64,000 bases of DNA from Acidovorax sp. 1608163 (lineage in GTDB: Bacteria; Pseudomonadota; Gammaproteobacteria; Burkholderiales; Burkholderiaceae_C), in NCBI RefSeq assembly GCF_003669015.1, contig NZ_CP033069.1, forward strand, positions 1,994,501 through 2,058,500, given 5' to 3'. The translations under genes were made by a program, and so were the position numbers. This document shows positions 18,726-26,996 of the stretch, in pieces. The notes under the pieces were generated by a model. The model had not been told where the DNA came from. It did no database searches and saw only the letters and a list, made by a program, of their open reading frames with translations. The stretch's first letter is position 1. Every line of letters begins with the position of its first letter.

Positions 18726-19553
18726 ATGGAGCTCAATGCCCTGCTAGCCCAACCCGTGGCGTTGCCGAGCCTGCCGCGCACGGTGGCGCTGCTGATGAAC
18801 GAGTTGGCGCACCCCCAACCCAGCCTGCGCCGGATCAATCTGCTGTTTGGCTCTGATCCGGCCCTGGCTGCGCGCTTGCTGGAGCTGGCCAATTCGCCCG
18901 CGCTGCAAATGCCCCGCCAAGTGGCGGGTATCTCTGAAGCCCTGGCGCTGCTGGGCAACGCCCAGGTGCGTGCACTGGTGGCTGCGTCGACCTTGGGGAC
19001 GGCGGCCCGTTCGGTGCCGGGCATCAATTTGCAGCAGTTTTGGCGCTACAGCCTGCACACCGCCAAGCTGGCCCGGTCGCTGGCGGGGGTGGTGTTTCAG
19101 CACCCCACGGCGGCCTACACCGCGGGCTTGCTGCATGGGCTGGGCGAGCTGGTGATCCATCTGGCCAGCCCCGACCGCGCGCAGTCCATCAACACCCTGG
19201 TGTCGCCGCTGGACATGCGCCGTGGCAAGGTGGAGCAGCGGATCTTCGGGTTTTGCTACAGCCAGGTATCGGCCGCTCTGGCCCGCCGCTGGTTGCTGCC
19301 GCAGGTCGTGGTCGATGCCCTGCAGTACCAGTCCGCCCCCTTTGAAAACACGGCCTACGAGCCGCTGGCAGGTGTGATCCACCTGGCCGCCTGGCGCGTG
19401 CGTGCCCGCGAGGCGCAGTACTCCGAGCGCGAGCTGGCAGTGTCCTTCCCCGGCGAGGTGGGGCTGGTGCTGGGGCTGGACATCGACATGGTGCTGCAGC
19501 AAGACCCTATTGACTGGACGGTGCGCCCGGACGCTGCGGACTACATGGTTTAG
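18726..19553 (+). CDS. HDOD domain-containing protein
   Basis: A 275-residue single-domain HDOD protein, a catalytically dead relative of HD hydrolases used in signalling. It begins directly with the domain (PVALPSLPRTVALLMNELAHP) and includes ISEALALLGNAQVRALVAAS and the AGLLHGLGELVIHL segment, in which the metal-binding HD pair is absent as expected. Close to tex (83 bp) but probably separate. Such proteins often act with chemotaxis or c-di-GMP pathways; the specific role is unknown. Confidence 0.88.
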   Translation: MELNALLAQPVALPSLPRTVALLMNELAHPQPSLRRINLLFGSDPALAARLLELANSPALQMPRQVAGISEALALLGNAQVRALVAASTLGTAARSVPGINLQQFWRYSLHTAKLARSLAGVVFQHPTAAYTAGLLHGLGELVIHLASPDRAQSINTLVSPLDMRRGKVEQRIFGFCYSQVSAALARRWLLPQVVVDALQYQSAPFENTAYEPLAGVIHLAAWRVRAREAQYSERELAVSFPGEVGLVLGLDIDMVLQQDPIDWTVRPDAADYMV

Positions 19554-19652
19554 AGCGGCTGGCTAAACGCATCTCGCCAGACCCGCTTCACTGGGTTTTT
19601 CGGTTGCTCCTGGCCCGCAGTCAGCGCGGCGTGCGCTGCGACAATCAGCGCC

Positions 19653-20858
19653 ATGAAAGCATTGAGCATCCACGCCGGGCCGCGCGCCCTGGAGCACCTG
19701 ACCCAGCAGGGCCTGCAGCCACGCGACGTGGGCGTGGTGCCTGCCGCAGCGGGTGGCCCCAAGGGGCTGATTCTGGGACCGCTGGACCGTTTTATCTTTG
19801 GCCATTGGCTGGCCCAGTCGCAGCAGCCGGTGCATCTGGTGGGTGCCTCGATTGGCGCGTGGCGCATGGCCACGGCCTGCCTGAACGACCCCGTGGCCGC
19901 CTTGCTGCAATTGGAGGACGCCTATGTGCACCAGCACTACCAAGTGCCCCCTGGCAAAAAGCGCCCACCGGCAGCACATGTCAGCGAGCGCTTTGGCCAG
20001 AGCCTGCAAGCCTTTTACGCCGGGCGTGTGGACGAGGTGCTGCAGCACCCCCGCTACCGCCTGCACCTGATCGCCGCGCGCGGGCGCCACCTGCTGCGGC
20101 GCGAGCACCCGGTGGCCACGCCGCTGGGCTATCTGGGTGCCTTCATGAGCAATGCTGTGCACCGCAAGGCCCTGGGCGCCTGGCTGGAACGGGTGGTGTT
20201 CTCGTCCCCGCCAGGTGGGGCGCCTGGCGGGGACGCCATGTCAGCGCTGCCTTTTGGCACGGCAGACTTTCGCACCCGGCAGGTGCGGCTGACGCATGCC
20301 AACTTCATGGATGCCTTGCAGGCCAGCTGCTCCATTCCGTTTGTGCTGCAGGCGGTGCACCACATCGCGGGCGCCCCGCCCGGGGCTTACTGGGATGGCG
20401 GCTTGACCGATTACCACATGCACCTGGCCTACAACACGCACCAAGGCAGTGGTTCGAATGCTATTGAAAAGATAGCTGCTAGCGCTTATTCAGAAAGCGC
20501 TAGCGGCCAATTCCATTCAAAGAAGGGTGTGGCGGCGTCAGATCAAGGGGCGGGCCTGGTGCTGTACCCGCACTTTCAGCACCAGGTGGTGCCGGGCTGG
20601 CTGGACAAGGGCCTGCGCTGGCGCCACCGCAGCACCGCCGCCCTGGACACCATGGTGGTGCTGTCGCCCCACCCAGAGTGGGTGAAGACCTTGCCCAACG
20701 CCAAGCTGCCGGACCGCCAGGACTTTATGCACTACGGCCACGATACGGCGGCCCGCGCCAAAGCCTGGTTGACCGCCACGGCGGCTGCGCAACAACTGGC
20801 CGATGAGCTGGCCCAATGGCTGGAACGGCCTGATCTGGGGGCAGTGCAGCCGTTGTGA
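19653..20858 (+). CDS. Patatin-like phospholipase family protein carrying an in-frame palindromic repeat
   Basis: A 401-residue predicted lipid acyl hydrolase. The nucleophile elbow is HLVGASIGAW with Ser66, an oxyanion-hole glycine run precedes it (AAAGGPKG), and the dyad aspartate is in WDGGLTDYH near residue 248. Residues about 269-287 (NAIEKIAASAYSESASGQF) are encoded exactly by palindromic element copy 3 and so are probably an insertion in a surface loop just after the aspartate. The frame stays open through it, so the protein is likely still made. Substrate unknown; no operon partners. Confidence 0.82.
   Translation: MKALSIHAGPRALEHLTQQGLQPRDVGVVPAAAGGPKGLILGPLDRFIFGHWLAQSQQPVHLVGASIGAWRMATACLNDPVAALLQLEDAYVHQHYQVPPGKKRPPAAHVSERFGQSLQAFYAGRVDEVLQHPRYRLHLIAARGRHLLRREHPVATPLGYLGAFMSNAVHRKALGAWLERVVFSSPPGGAPGGDAMSALPFGTADFRTRQVRLTHANFMDALQASCSIPFVLQAVHHIAGAPPGAYWDGGLTDYHMHLAYNTHQGSGSNAIEKIAASAYSESASGQFHSKKGVAASDQGAGLVLYPHFQHQVVPGWLDKGLRWRHRSTAALDTMVVLSPHPEWVKTLPNAKLPDRQDFMHYGHDTAARAKAWLTATAAAQQLADELAQWLERPDLGAVQPL
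20457..20512 (+). repeat. Palindromic element copy 3, inside a CDS
   Basis: GCTATTGAAAAGATAGC followed by GCTAGCGCTT, six bases, AAGCGCTAGCGGCC. Same double-hairpin layout as copy 2, but within the patatin-like gene and read in frame as NAIEKIAASAYSESASGQF. Confidence 0.92.
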
Positions 20859-20933
20859 CGTTGTGAGGGCGCTGGTGAAAGTGCTGATGTAAGTTCTGGT
20901 GCGCGGTGGGCTCAGAAACCGTTCAAGGTCTTT

Positions 20934-21686
20934 TCAGGGCAGCACCAGCGTTGAGGCCACGCTGCGCCGGTAGCTGCGCGCCCAGTCGGCCACCTCGCCA
21001 CCGGGCATGGGGTGGGCGATGGCGTAGCCTTGCACCACCTGGCAGCCCAGCTCGCGCAGCCGGGTGCAGTGGGCGGGGGATTCTGCCCCTTCGGCCACCA
21101 GGGTGTGGCCCAGGGCCTGGGCCATGGCCACAGCGGTGCTCACCACCGCGGCATCCTCGGTGCTGTGCAGCACCGCGCCGGCAATCGACCGGTCAATCTT
21201 CAGCGTGTCTGCGGGCACCTGGGCCACCCAGGCCAGGGTGGCTTTGCCAATGCCAAAGTCGTCAACAGCCCAGCGCACTCCCAGCGTCTGGTGGCAGTGC
21301 TGCATCAGGGCTTGCAGGGCCTGCGGCTCGTGCAGCCCTGCGCTCTCTTGCACCTCCAGCTGCAGCAGGTGGGCTGGCAGTGGGGCAAACAGGGCCAGCA
21401 GGTCTTGCAGCCGCGCGGCAAAGTTGCTGCGCAGCAGGTGCTGCGTGGCCACGTTCACCCCCACGGTCCAGTCCAGCCCTTGCGCGTGCCACAGCCGCAG
21501 CTGGGCCAGGGCATCGGTCAGCACCCATTCGCCCAGTTCGGCCGCCAGGTCGGCGTCGTCGATCAGCGGAAGAATCTGCTCTGGCCCTTGCAGGCCGCGC
21601 TCAGGGTGTTGCCAGCGCAGCAAGGCCTCCACCGCCACGATCTGGCCATTGGCCAGGTTGACCTGGGGCTGGTAGTGCAGGCGCAT
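20934..21686 (-). CDS. EAL domain part of a frameshifted GGDEF-EAL protein
   Basis: Encodes a near-complete EAL c-di-GMP phosphodiesterase domain of 250 residues, starting MRLHYQPQVNLANGQIVAVEALLRW trimmed to its core VEALLRW, with the later DDFGIGKATLAWV and IAEGAE-like VAEGAESP segments. It has no good start of its own. The upstream reading frame of the GGDEF gene continues into this frame if the G5 run at 21731-21735 is changed by one base (or two), so it is the C-terminal half of that gene. It could be made only by reinitiation at ATG 21686 or by frameshifting. Confidence 0.8.
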   Translation of the reverse strand: MRLHYQPQVNLANGQIVAVEALLRWQHPERGLQGPEQILPLIDDADLAAELGEWVLTDALAQLRLWHAQGLDWTVGVNVATQHLLRSNFAARLQDLLALFAPLPAHLLQLEVQESAGLHEPQALQALMQHCHQTLGVRWAVDDFGIGKATLAWVAQVPADTLKIDRSIAGAVLHSTEDAAVVSTAVAMAQALGHTLVAEGAESPAHCTRLRELGCQVVQGYAIAHPMPGGEVADWARSYRRSVASTLVLP

Positions 21687-23716
21687 TTCTCCGGTGCGCA
21701 GCGCTTGGGCGATGCGGGTTTGCTGCGTGTGGGGGTTTGCAGCGCGGCATCGCTTTGTGCGTCAAAAAAGCGCACTTGCTTGCGGCCTGCCTGCTTGGCC
21801 TGGCACATGGCCTGGTCGGCCTGGCGCAGCAGTGTGGTGGGGCAGGCCTGCAGCTGCGGGTACACGGCCACGCCCATGCTGGCGGTGATGTGCAGTTGCA
21901 GCGCATCGATGGCATAGGGTTGCCCCAGTTGCTCCAGCAGTTGGGCGGTGCGCGCCTCGATGGCTTGCAGGTGGGGCTGGTGGCCCAGCAGCAGCACAAA
22001 TTCGTCTCCGGCCATGCGGGCCACGGCGTCGTGCGGGCCGGCAAAGGCGCGCAGGCGCAAGGCCACTTCGCGCAGGGCGCGGTCGCCGGTGGCGCTGCCG
22101 TGCTGCTGGTTCAGGCGCTGGAAGTGGTCCAGGTCGATCATGCACACGGCCAGCAGGGTGCCTTGCTGTTGCGCGGTGAAGAGGGCATGCGTGAGGCTCT
22201 CGGCCAATGCGGCCCGGTTGTGCAGGCCGGTCAGTGCATCGTGGTGCGACTGCCAGGACACCTGGTGGCGAAAGTGCCGGCTCTCGGACACATCGTGGAA
22301 CACCAGCACGCAGCCCACGGCCACGCCGTTGCTTTTGCGGATGGTGGAGGCGGTGTATTCAATGGCGTAGCGCTCGCCCGAGCGGTGGATCAGGATCGGG
22401 TGTGCGCGCGGTGGGCTGTCTGCAAGGGCGGTGATTTCTGTCTCTTGCGCCTCTGCATTCAGCGGCGGGTGCAGTGCATCGGCCAGCCTAAAGACCTCTT
22501 CCAGGGGGCGCCCCATGGCCTGGTGGACCTTGCAGCCAGTGAGGAACTGGGCCGTCTCATTGATGGTTTCGATGGTGCCGTGCAGGTCGGTGGTGATGAT
22601 GCCATCGCCCCCTGGCAAATGGGGCGCAGCGGCATGGGCCTGCTGCGCCTGGCTCAGCGCCTGCCGGGTGCGCTGCCGGTCGCTGGCCGTGACCAGGGTG
22701 CCTATGGTTCCGGGGATAGGGGCTGCGGGTGGCTTGGCGGGTGTGGGCTGTGCGTCGGGTGTTGGTGGGGTCTGCGCTTGCAGTGCGAGAGGGGGTTGTG
22801 GAAGGGCCGCGGGCTGAGCTTCATCTGTGGCCATGGGCAGGGGGCTTTGAAACAGGCGCTGCCATTCTTCGCGCACGTCCAGGCACACGCCGTCGCTGCG
22901 GCGCACGGTCACGGGCATGGGGGCGGCTTCAATCAGCAACTGTGCCAGCTCCAGTTGCTGTGCGTGCCGTTGCAGACTGTCTTTCTGGCCCTGCACCTGG
23001 GTCTGCAATTGCAGCGCCGTGGCGTTGAAGCTGTGCGCCACGGCGCGCTCTGAGGGCGATCCCCGCTCCTGCATCCTGGCTGTGAAGTGGCCGCGTTGCA
23101 ATTGGCGGTGTGCGTGCAGCAGCCGCCGCATCAGGCCCACATGCTGGTGCACCAGCCAGGCCAGCAGGGTCAGCACAAACACCACGTTGAACAGCGATAT
23201 GCCGGTCTGCACCTGCAGGTTGTCCCAGATCTGGTCCACCAGCACATGGCTTTGCAGCGCAATCTTCAGGCGGGCCACCGTGCCGTCGGGCAGGGTTTCG
23301 CTCAGCTCCAGGGTGGGGGGCTGCACTTGGACCCATTTGGCAAACCAGGCGGGCGCGTCAGGCGTGCCTGGGGGCTTTTGGGCCGAGACACCCGTGCGGC
23401 CCTGCACTTGCCATTGCACGGTGTACAGCGAGGAAGCAAAGTACACCGTGCTGTCTTGCAGCGCGCGCTGTGCTTGTTCGGGCTGGTCTGGCGGCAGGCG
23501 CTTGAGGGCCGTTAGCAAGGCGCTGCCGATGCGCGTGGCCTCTGCCTGGGCGCGTTCGTGGGCAGCGGTCACCTCGGACTCGACCATGTAGTGGTAGCGC
23601 ACTGCGCTGACCGCCAGGATCACCAAAAGCAGCGGGACAAAAACGCGCAGGTAGACGCTGCGGGCTTGCCACGGCGTCTTGGGCGTTTCTTCGGAGAGGG
23701 GCATGGGGTCGGTCAC
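21563..23716 (-). CDS. PAS-GGDEF signalling protein, frameshifted before its EAL domain
   Basis: 717 residues as read. Membrane helices near residues 22-42 and 175-195 flank a periplasmic sensor; then HAMP-like sequence, a PAS domain (GDGIITTDLHGTIETINETAQ near 370), and a diguanylate cyclase domain with AGDEF in place of GGDEF near residue 570. From about residue 660 the translation is off-frame nonsense (Arg/Cys/Pro-rich), while the EAL continuation sits in another frame. The lesion is at the C-run of CAAACCCCCACACG on the coding strand. One intact gene would be about 920 residues. Either a recent lesion, phase variation or a sequencing error. Confidence 0.82.
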   Translation of the reverse strand: MTDPMPLSEETPKTPWQARSVYLRVFVPLLLVILAVSAVRYHYMVESEVTAAHERAQAEATRIGSALLTALKRLPPDQPEQAQRALQDSTVYFASSLYTVQWQVQGRTGVSAQKPPGTPDAPAWFAKWVQVQPPTLELSETLPDGTVARLKIALQSHVLVDQIWDNLQVQTGISLFNVVFVLTLLAWLVHQHVGLMRRLLHAHRQLQRGHFTARMQERGSPSERAVAHSFNATALQLQTQVQGQKDSLQRHAQQLELAQLLIEAAPMPVTVRRSDGVCLDVREEWQRLFQSPLPMATDEAQPAALPQPPLALQAQTPPTPDAQPTPAKPPAAPIPGTIGTLVTASDRQRTRQALSQAQQAHAAAPHLPGGDGIITTDLHGTIETINETAQFLTGCKVHQAMGRPLEEVFRLADALHPPLNAEAQETEITALADSPPRAHPILIHRSGERYAIEYTASTIRKSNGVAVGCVLVFHDVSESRHFRHQVSWQSHHDALTGLHNRAALAESLTHALFTAQQQGTLLAVCMIDLDHFQRLNQQHGSATGDRALREVALRLRAFAGPHDAVARMAGDEFVLLLGHQPHLQAIEARTAQLLEQLGQPYAIDALQLHITASMGVAVYPQLQACPTTLLRQADQAMCQAKQAGRKQVRFFDAQSDAALQTPTRSKPASPKRCAPEKCACTTSPRSTWPMARSWRWRPCCAGNTLSAACKGQSRFFR

Positions 23717-23836
23717 GGGCGACGTTCTGCGGGCTGGGCCCAGCGGTCAAAACGGTCCGTGAGTGTAAAGGCGCAGGGTGCCCCCGGCGATGGCCTGCGC
23801 TCAAGAGAAGGTGCCGGGGGCGCCTTTTGCAGGCGA

Positions 23837-24982
23837 CTACAGGCTCTGGGCCAGCATCTCGCGGTATTCCTCGGGCGTGGCAATGCGCGGATTGGTCTTG
23901 TGGCAATGGTCGGCCAGGGCGCCTTTGATCACATCGTCAAACACCTCGGGCGTGACCCCCATGGCCGCCAGGCCCGTGGGCAGGCCCAGGCGGGCGTTCA
24001 TGTCTTGAATGGCGGGGGCCACGTCGCCCGCAGAGGCCAGGCCCATGGCGTGTGCCATGCGTTCAAGCCGACGCTCTGCCTGCACCGATGCGCAGGTGGC
24101 GTTGAAGCGAATCACAGCGGGCAAAAACATGGCGTTGAGCGTGCCGTGGTGCAGGCGCGGGTTCACGCCGCCCAGGCTGTGGCTCAGGCTGTGCACGCAG
24201 CCCAGGCCTTTTTGGAACGCCATGGCGCCTTGCATGCTGGCGCTCATCATGTTCAGGCGCGCTTGCCGGTCTGCGCCGTTGCGGGTGGCCTGCTCAATGC
24301 TGGCCCAGCCGCGCTGCAGGCCATCGAGCGCAATGCCGTCGGCAGGCGGATTGAAGGCGGCCGACATAAAGGTTTCCATGCAGTGCGCAATCGCATCCAT
24401 GCCGGTGGCGGCCGTGAGCATGGGGGGCAGGCCCAGGGTCAGCTCCGGGTCGCAAATGGCGGCCTTGGGGACCAGGTTCCACGAGTGAAAACCGAGCTTG
24501 CGGTGGTCGTCCACGATGATGATGGCGCCGCGCGCCACCTCGCTGCCGGTGCCACTGGTGGTGGGCACGGCAATGACGGGGGCTGTGCGCTCGCTGATGC
24601 GGGGCGAGCCACCCTCGATCGTGGCGTAGTGGGTCAGGGGGCCTTCATGGGTGGCGGCAATGGCAATGCCCTTGGCGCAGTCGATGGCCGAACCGCCGCC
24701 CACGGCAATCAGGCCATCGCAGCCCTGGGCCTGGTAGACCTGCACGGCCGCACGCACGGCGGCCTCGGTGGGGTTGGCGGGTGTTTGGTCAAACACTGCA
24801 ACAGGCTGCTCATGCAAGTCGCGCAGGGCGTCTAGCGCCTTTTGCAGCACGCCAGCGGCTTTCACGCCGGGGTCGGTCACGATCAAGGGGCGGGTGATGC
24901 CCACGCGCAGGCACTCCTGGTGCAGCAGCTTCACTGCGCCAAACTCGAATTGGATCTGGGTCACGTAGTTGATGAAGGCCAT
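23837..24982 (-). CDS. Iron-containing alcohol dehydrogenase
   Basis: A 381-residue group III metal-dependent alcohol dehydrogenase. The cofactor motif GGGSAIDCAKG is near residue 95, and metal-binding positions are visible in ATGMDAIAHCMETF, CVHSLSHSLGG and RLHHGTLNAMFLP. ATG 24982 (MAFINYVTQIQFEFGA) matches the family start; the open frame runs further upstream without resemblance. It is divergent from the exported hydratase-like gene. Substrate unknown; relatives oxidise short alcohols, 1,3-propanediol or 4-hydroxybutyrate. Confidence 0.93.
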   Translation of the reverse strand: MAFINYVTQIQFEFGAVKLLHQECLRVGITRPLIVTDPGVKAAGVLQKALDALRDLHEQPVAVFDQTPANPTEAAVRAAVQVYQAQGCDGLIAVGGGSAIDCAKGIAIAATHEGPLTHYATIEGGSPRISERTAPVIAVPTTSGTGSEVARGAIIIVDDHRKLGFHSWNLVPKAAICDPELTLGLPPMLTAATGMDAIAHCMETFMSAAFNPPADGIALDGLQRGWASIEQATRNGADRQARLNMMSASMQGAMAFQKGLGCVHSLSHSLGGVNPRLHHGTLNAMFLPAVIRFNATCASVQAERRLERMAHAMGLASAGDVAPAIQDMNARLGLPTGLAAMGVTPEVFDDVIKGALADHCHKTNPRIATPEEYREMLAQSL

Positions 24983-25094
24983 GGTGTGTGAGCGTGTGTG
25001 AATAAGGACGCCAGCGATTACGATAGCCCGCCGACGCGTTGAACAGGTTCTCAGGACAGGTTCCAAAACCCCACTTTAAAAGCAGGAGACGCAG

Positions 25095-25964
25095 ATGAAC
25101 ACGAAGCAAACCCTGATGGCGGCCCTGGTGGCCGTCGCCTGCGCGACAAGCGCCCAAGCCCAATGCCTGAGCGATGCACAGGCCGCCGAGCTGGTCGCCA
25201 GCTATGTGGCCAAAACACCGGCCGCCAATGTGGAGGGCTTGTCGGACGCAGACGGCGCCTGCACCCGTGCCAAGGTCAATGCGCTGCTGGCCCAGCGCCT
25301 GGGCAAGGTGGTGGGCTACAAGGCGGGGCTGACCAACCCGGCGGTGCAAAAGCGCTTTAACACCGACAAGCCGGTGTGGGGCAAGCTGTACGAAGGCATG
25401 GTGCTGGCCAATGGCGCAGCCGTAGATGCGGCCTTTGGCGCCCGCCCGTTGTTTGAGGCCGACATGCTGGTGCGCGTGAAAAGTGCCGACATCAACCATG
25501 CCAAAACCCCCATGCAGGTGCTGGAGGCCATCGACCAGGTGATTCCGTTCATCGAACTGCCCGACCTGCTGGTGCAGGCGCCGCCCAAGCTCAACGGTGC
25601 GGGTGTCAGCGCCATCAATGTGGGCGCGCGCCTGGGCGTGGCGGGTGCGCCGCTGCCGGTGCCGGTGTACCGTGCCGAGCGTTATGCGCTGCTGCAAGCC
25701 TTGGCCGACATGCAGGTCAGCCTGACCGATGCCACAGGTGCCCGGCTGGGCGGTGGCAAAGGCAGCGATATTTTGGAACACCCCCTCAACGCCGTTGTCT
25801 GGCTGGCGGGCTCTTTGGCGCAAGAGGGGCTGGCGATGCAGCCGGGTGATCTGATCAGCCTGGGCTCGTTCTCGCCGCTGTTGCCGCCCAAGGCGGGCCT
25901 GTCGGTGACGGCCACGTTTGAGGGCCTGCCGGGCGCAGCGCCTGTGCGAGTGATCTTCAAATAA
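25095..25964 (+). CDS. Exported 2-keto-4-pentenoate hydratase-like protein
   Basis: A 289-residue protein with a clear Sec signal peptide (residues 1-22, cleavage after AQA) in front of a fumarylacetoacetate hydrolase/MhpD-type hydratase fold. Family members are normally cytoplasmic enzymes of aromatic meta-cleavage. The metal-site region reads RPLFEADMLVRV, with Asp where MhpD-like enzymes have the second Glu, and a third acidic position is in IPFIELPD. SD AGGAGA lies 6-7 bases before the ATG. It starts a tandem with an esterase gene 55 bp downstream. Substrate unknown; it may be a periplasmic binding or catalytic derivative. Confidence 0.8.
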   Translation: MNTKQTLMAALVAVACATSAQAQCLSDAQAAELVASYVAKTPAANVEGLSDADGACTRAKVNALLAQRLGKVVGYKAGLTNPAVQKRFNTDKPVWGKLYEGMVLANGAAVDAAFGARPLFEADMLVRVKSADINHAKTPMQVLEAIDQVIPFIELPDLLVQAPPKLNGAGVSAINVGARLGVAGAPLPVPVYRAERYALLQALADMQVSLTDATGARLGGGKGSDILEHPLNAVVWLAGSLAQEGLAMQPGDLISLGSFSPLLPPKAGLSVTATFEGLPGAAPVRVIFK

Positions 25965-26019
25965 GTCCGAGGCTACACCCAGCCCTCATCCCAGATATTG
26001 CCGACAGGAGCTTTGCGTT

Positions 26020-26991
26020 TTGACCGATTTGCACATTCACCACACCCGCCTGACCCCGCAGATGCGCGGCGTGCTACAGGGCATGGCCCGCGCGGGCCAT
26101 CCTCCGCTGCACACCCGCACGCCCGAGGATGCGCGCAAGGCCTACGAGGCGGGCGCGGGCGTGCTGGAGGTGGCCAAGGCAGTGCTACCCCGCGTGGAAG
26201 ACTTTCATATTCCCGCGCGCGACGGCCACCGCCTGCCTGCGCGTCTGTATGCGCCGGTAGCGGCTGGGGGCAGTGCGCTGCTGCCTGTGCTGCTGTACAC
26301 CCACGGTGGTGGCTTCACCATCGGCAGCATTGCCACGCACGATGTACTGTGCCGTGAGCTGGCCCGCCTGTCCGGGGCCATGGTGGTGTCGCTGGACTAT
26401 CGGCTGGCACCGGAGCACCGTTTTCCCACGGCGTCCAACGATGCCTGGGACGCATTGGCCTGGCTGGCCCAGCATGCGGCCACACTGGGCGCTGACCCGG
26501 CGCGACTGGCGGTGGGCGGCGACAGCGCAGGCGGCACGCTGGCCGCCGTCAATGCCATTTGCGCCCGCGATGCTGGCTTGCCGCTGGCACTGCAGCTGCT
26601 GTTTTACCCTGGCTGCGCGGCGCACCAGGACACGCCATCCCATGCCACGTTTGCCAGGGGCCTGGTGCTGGAGGAGCCCGCCATCAGCTGGTTTTTTGGC
26701 CACTATGTGCAAACCCGCGCTGAGCGCGAGGACTGGCGCTTTGCCCCCTTGCATGCACCCGATGTGGAAGGCGTGGCGCCGGCATGGATCGGGCTGGCCG
26801 AGTGCGACCCGCTGGTGGACGAGGGCGTGGACTACGCCGACAAGCTGCGCGCCAGCGGTGTGCCGGTGGACCTGGAAATCTACCGGGGTGTGACGCACGA
26901 ATTCATCAAGATGGGGCGGGCTGTGCCAGAGGCACTGAAAGCCCACGCCGATGCAGCCTTGGCGCTGCGACAAGCCTTTGCCATGGAGTGA
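26020..26991 (+). CDS. Alpha/beta hydrolase, hormone-sensitive-lipase family
   Basis: A 323-residue esterase. The oxyanion motif HGGGFTIGS, nucleophile GDSAGG, the aspartate in ECDPLVDEGVDYADKL and the histidine in GVTHEFIKMG are all in place, so it should be active on short acyl esters. The start is TTG 26020 with AGGAG nine bases upstream. It is followed 5 bp later by the broken thioesterase-GNAT gene, so these were probably one operon with the exported hydratase-like gene. Confidence 0.92.
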   Translation: MTDLHIHHTRLTPQMRGVLQGMARAGHPPLHTRTPEDARKAYEAGAGVLEVAKAVLPRVEDFHIPARDGHRLPARLYAPVAAGGSALLPVLLYTHGGGFTIGSIATHDVLCRELARLSGAMVVSLDYRLAPEHRFPTASNDAWDALAWLAQHAATLGADPARLAVGGDSAGGTLAAVNAICARDAGLPLALQLLFYPGCAAHQDTPSHATFARGLVLEEPAISWFFGHYVQTRAEREDWRFAPLHAPDVEGVAPAWIGLAECDPLVDEGVDYADKLRASGVPVDLEIYRGVTHEFIKMGRAVPEALKAHADAALALRQAFAME

Positions 26992-26996
26992 GCCTG

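Noticed and set aside
23790..23831. Hairpin GCCCCCGGC / GCCGGGGGC between the GGDEF and dehydrogenase genes
   Set aside because: The T-run is on the wrong side for the leftward genes and no rightward gene ends there; possibly only a rho-type or accidental structure.
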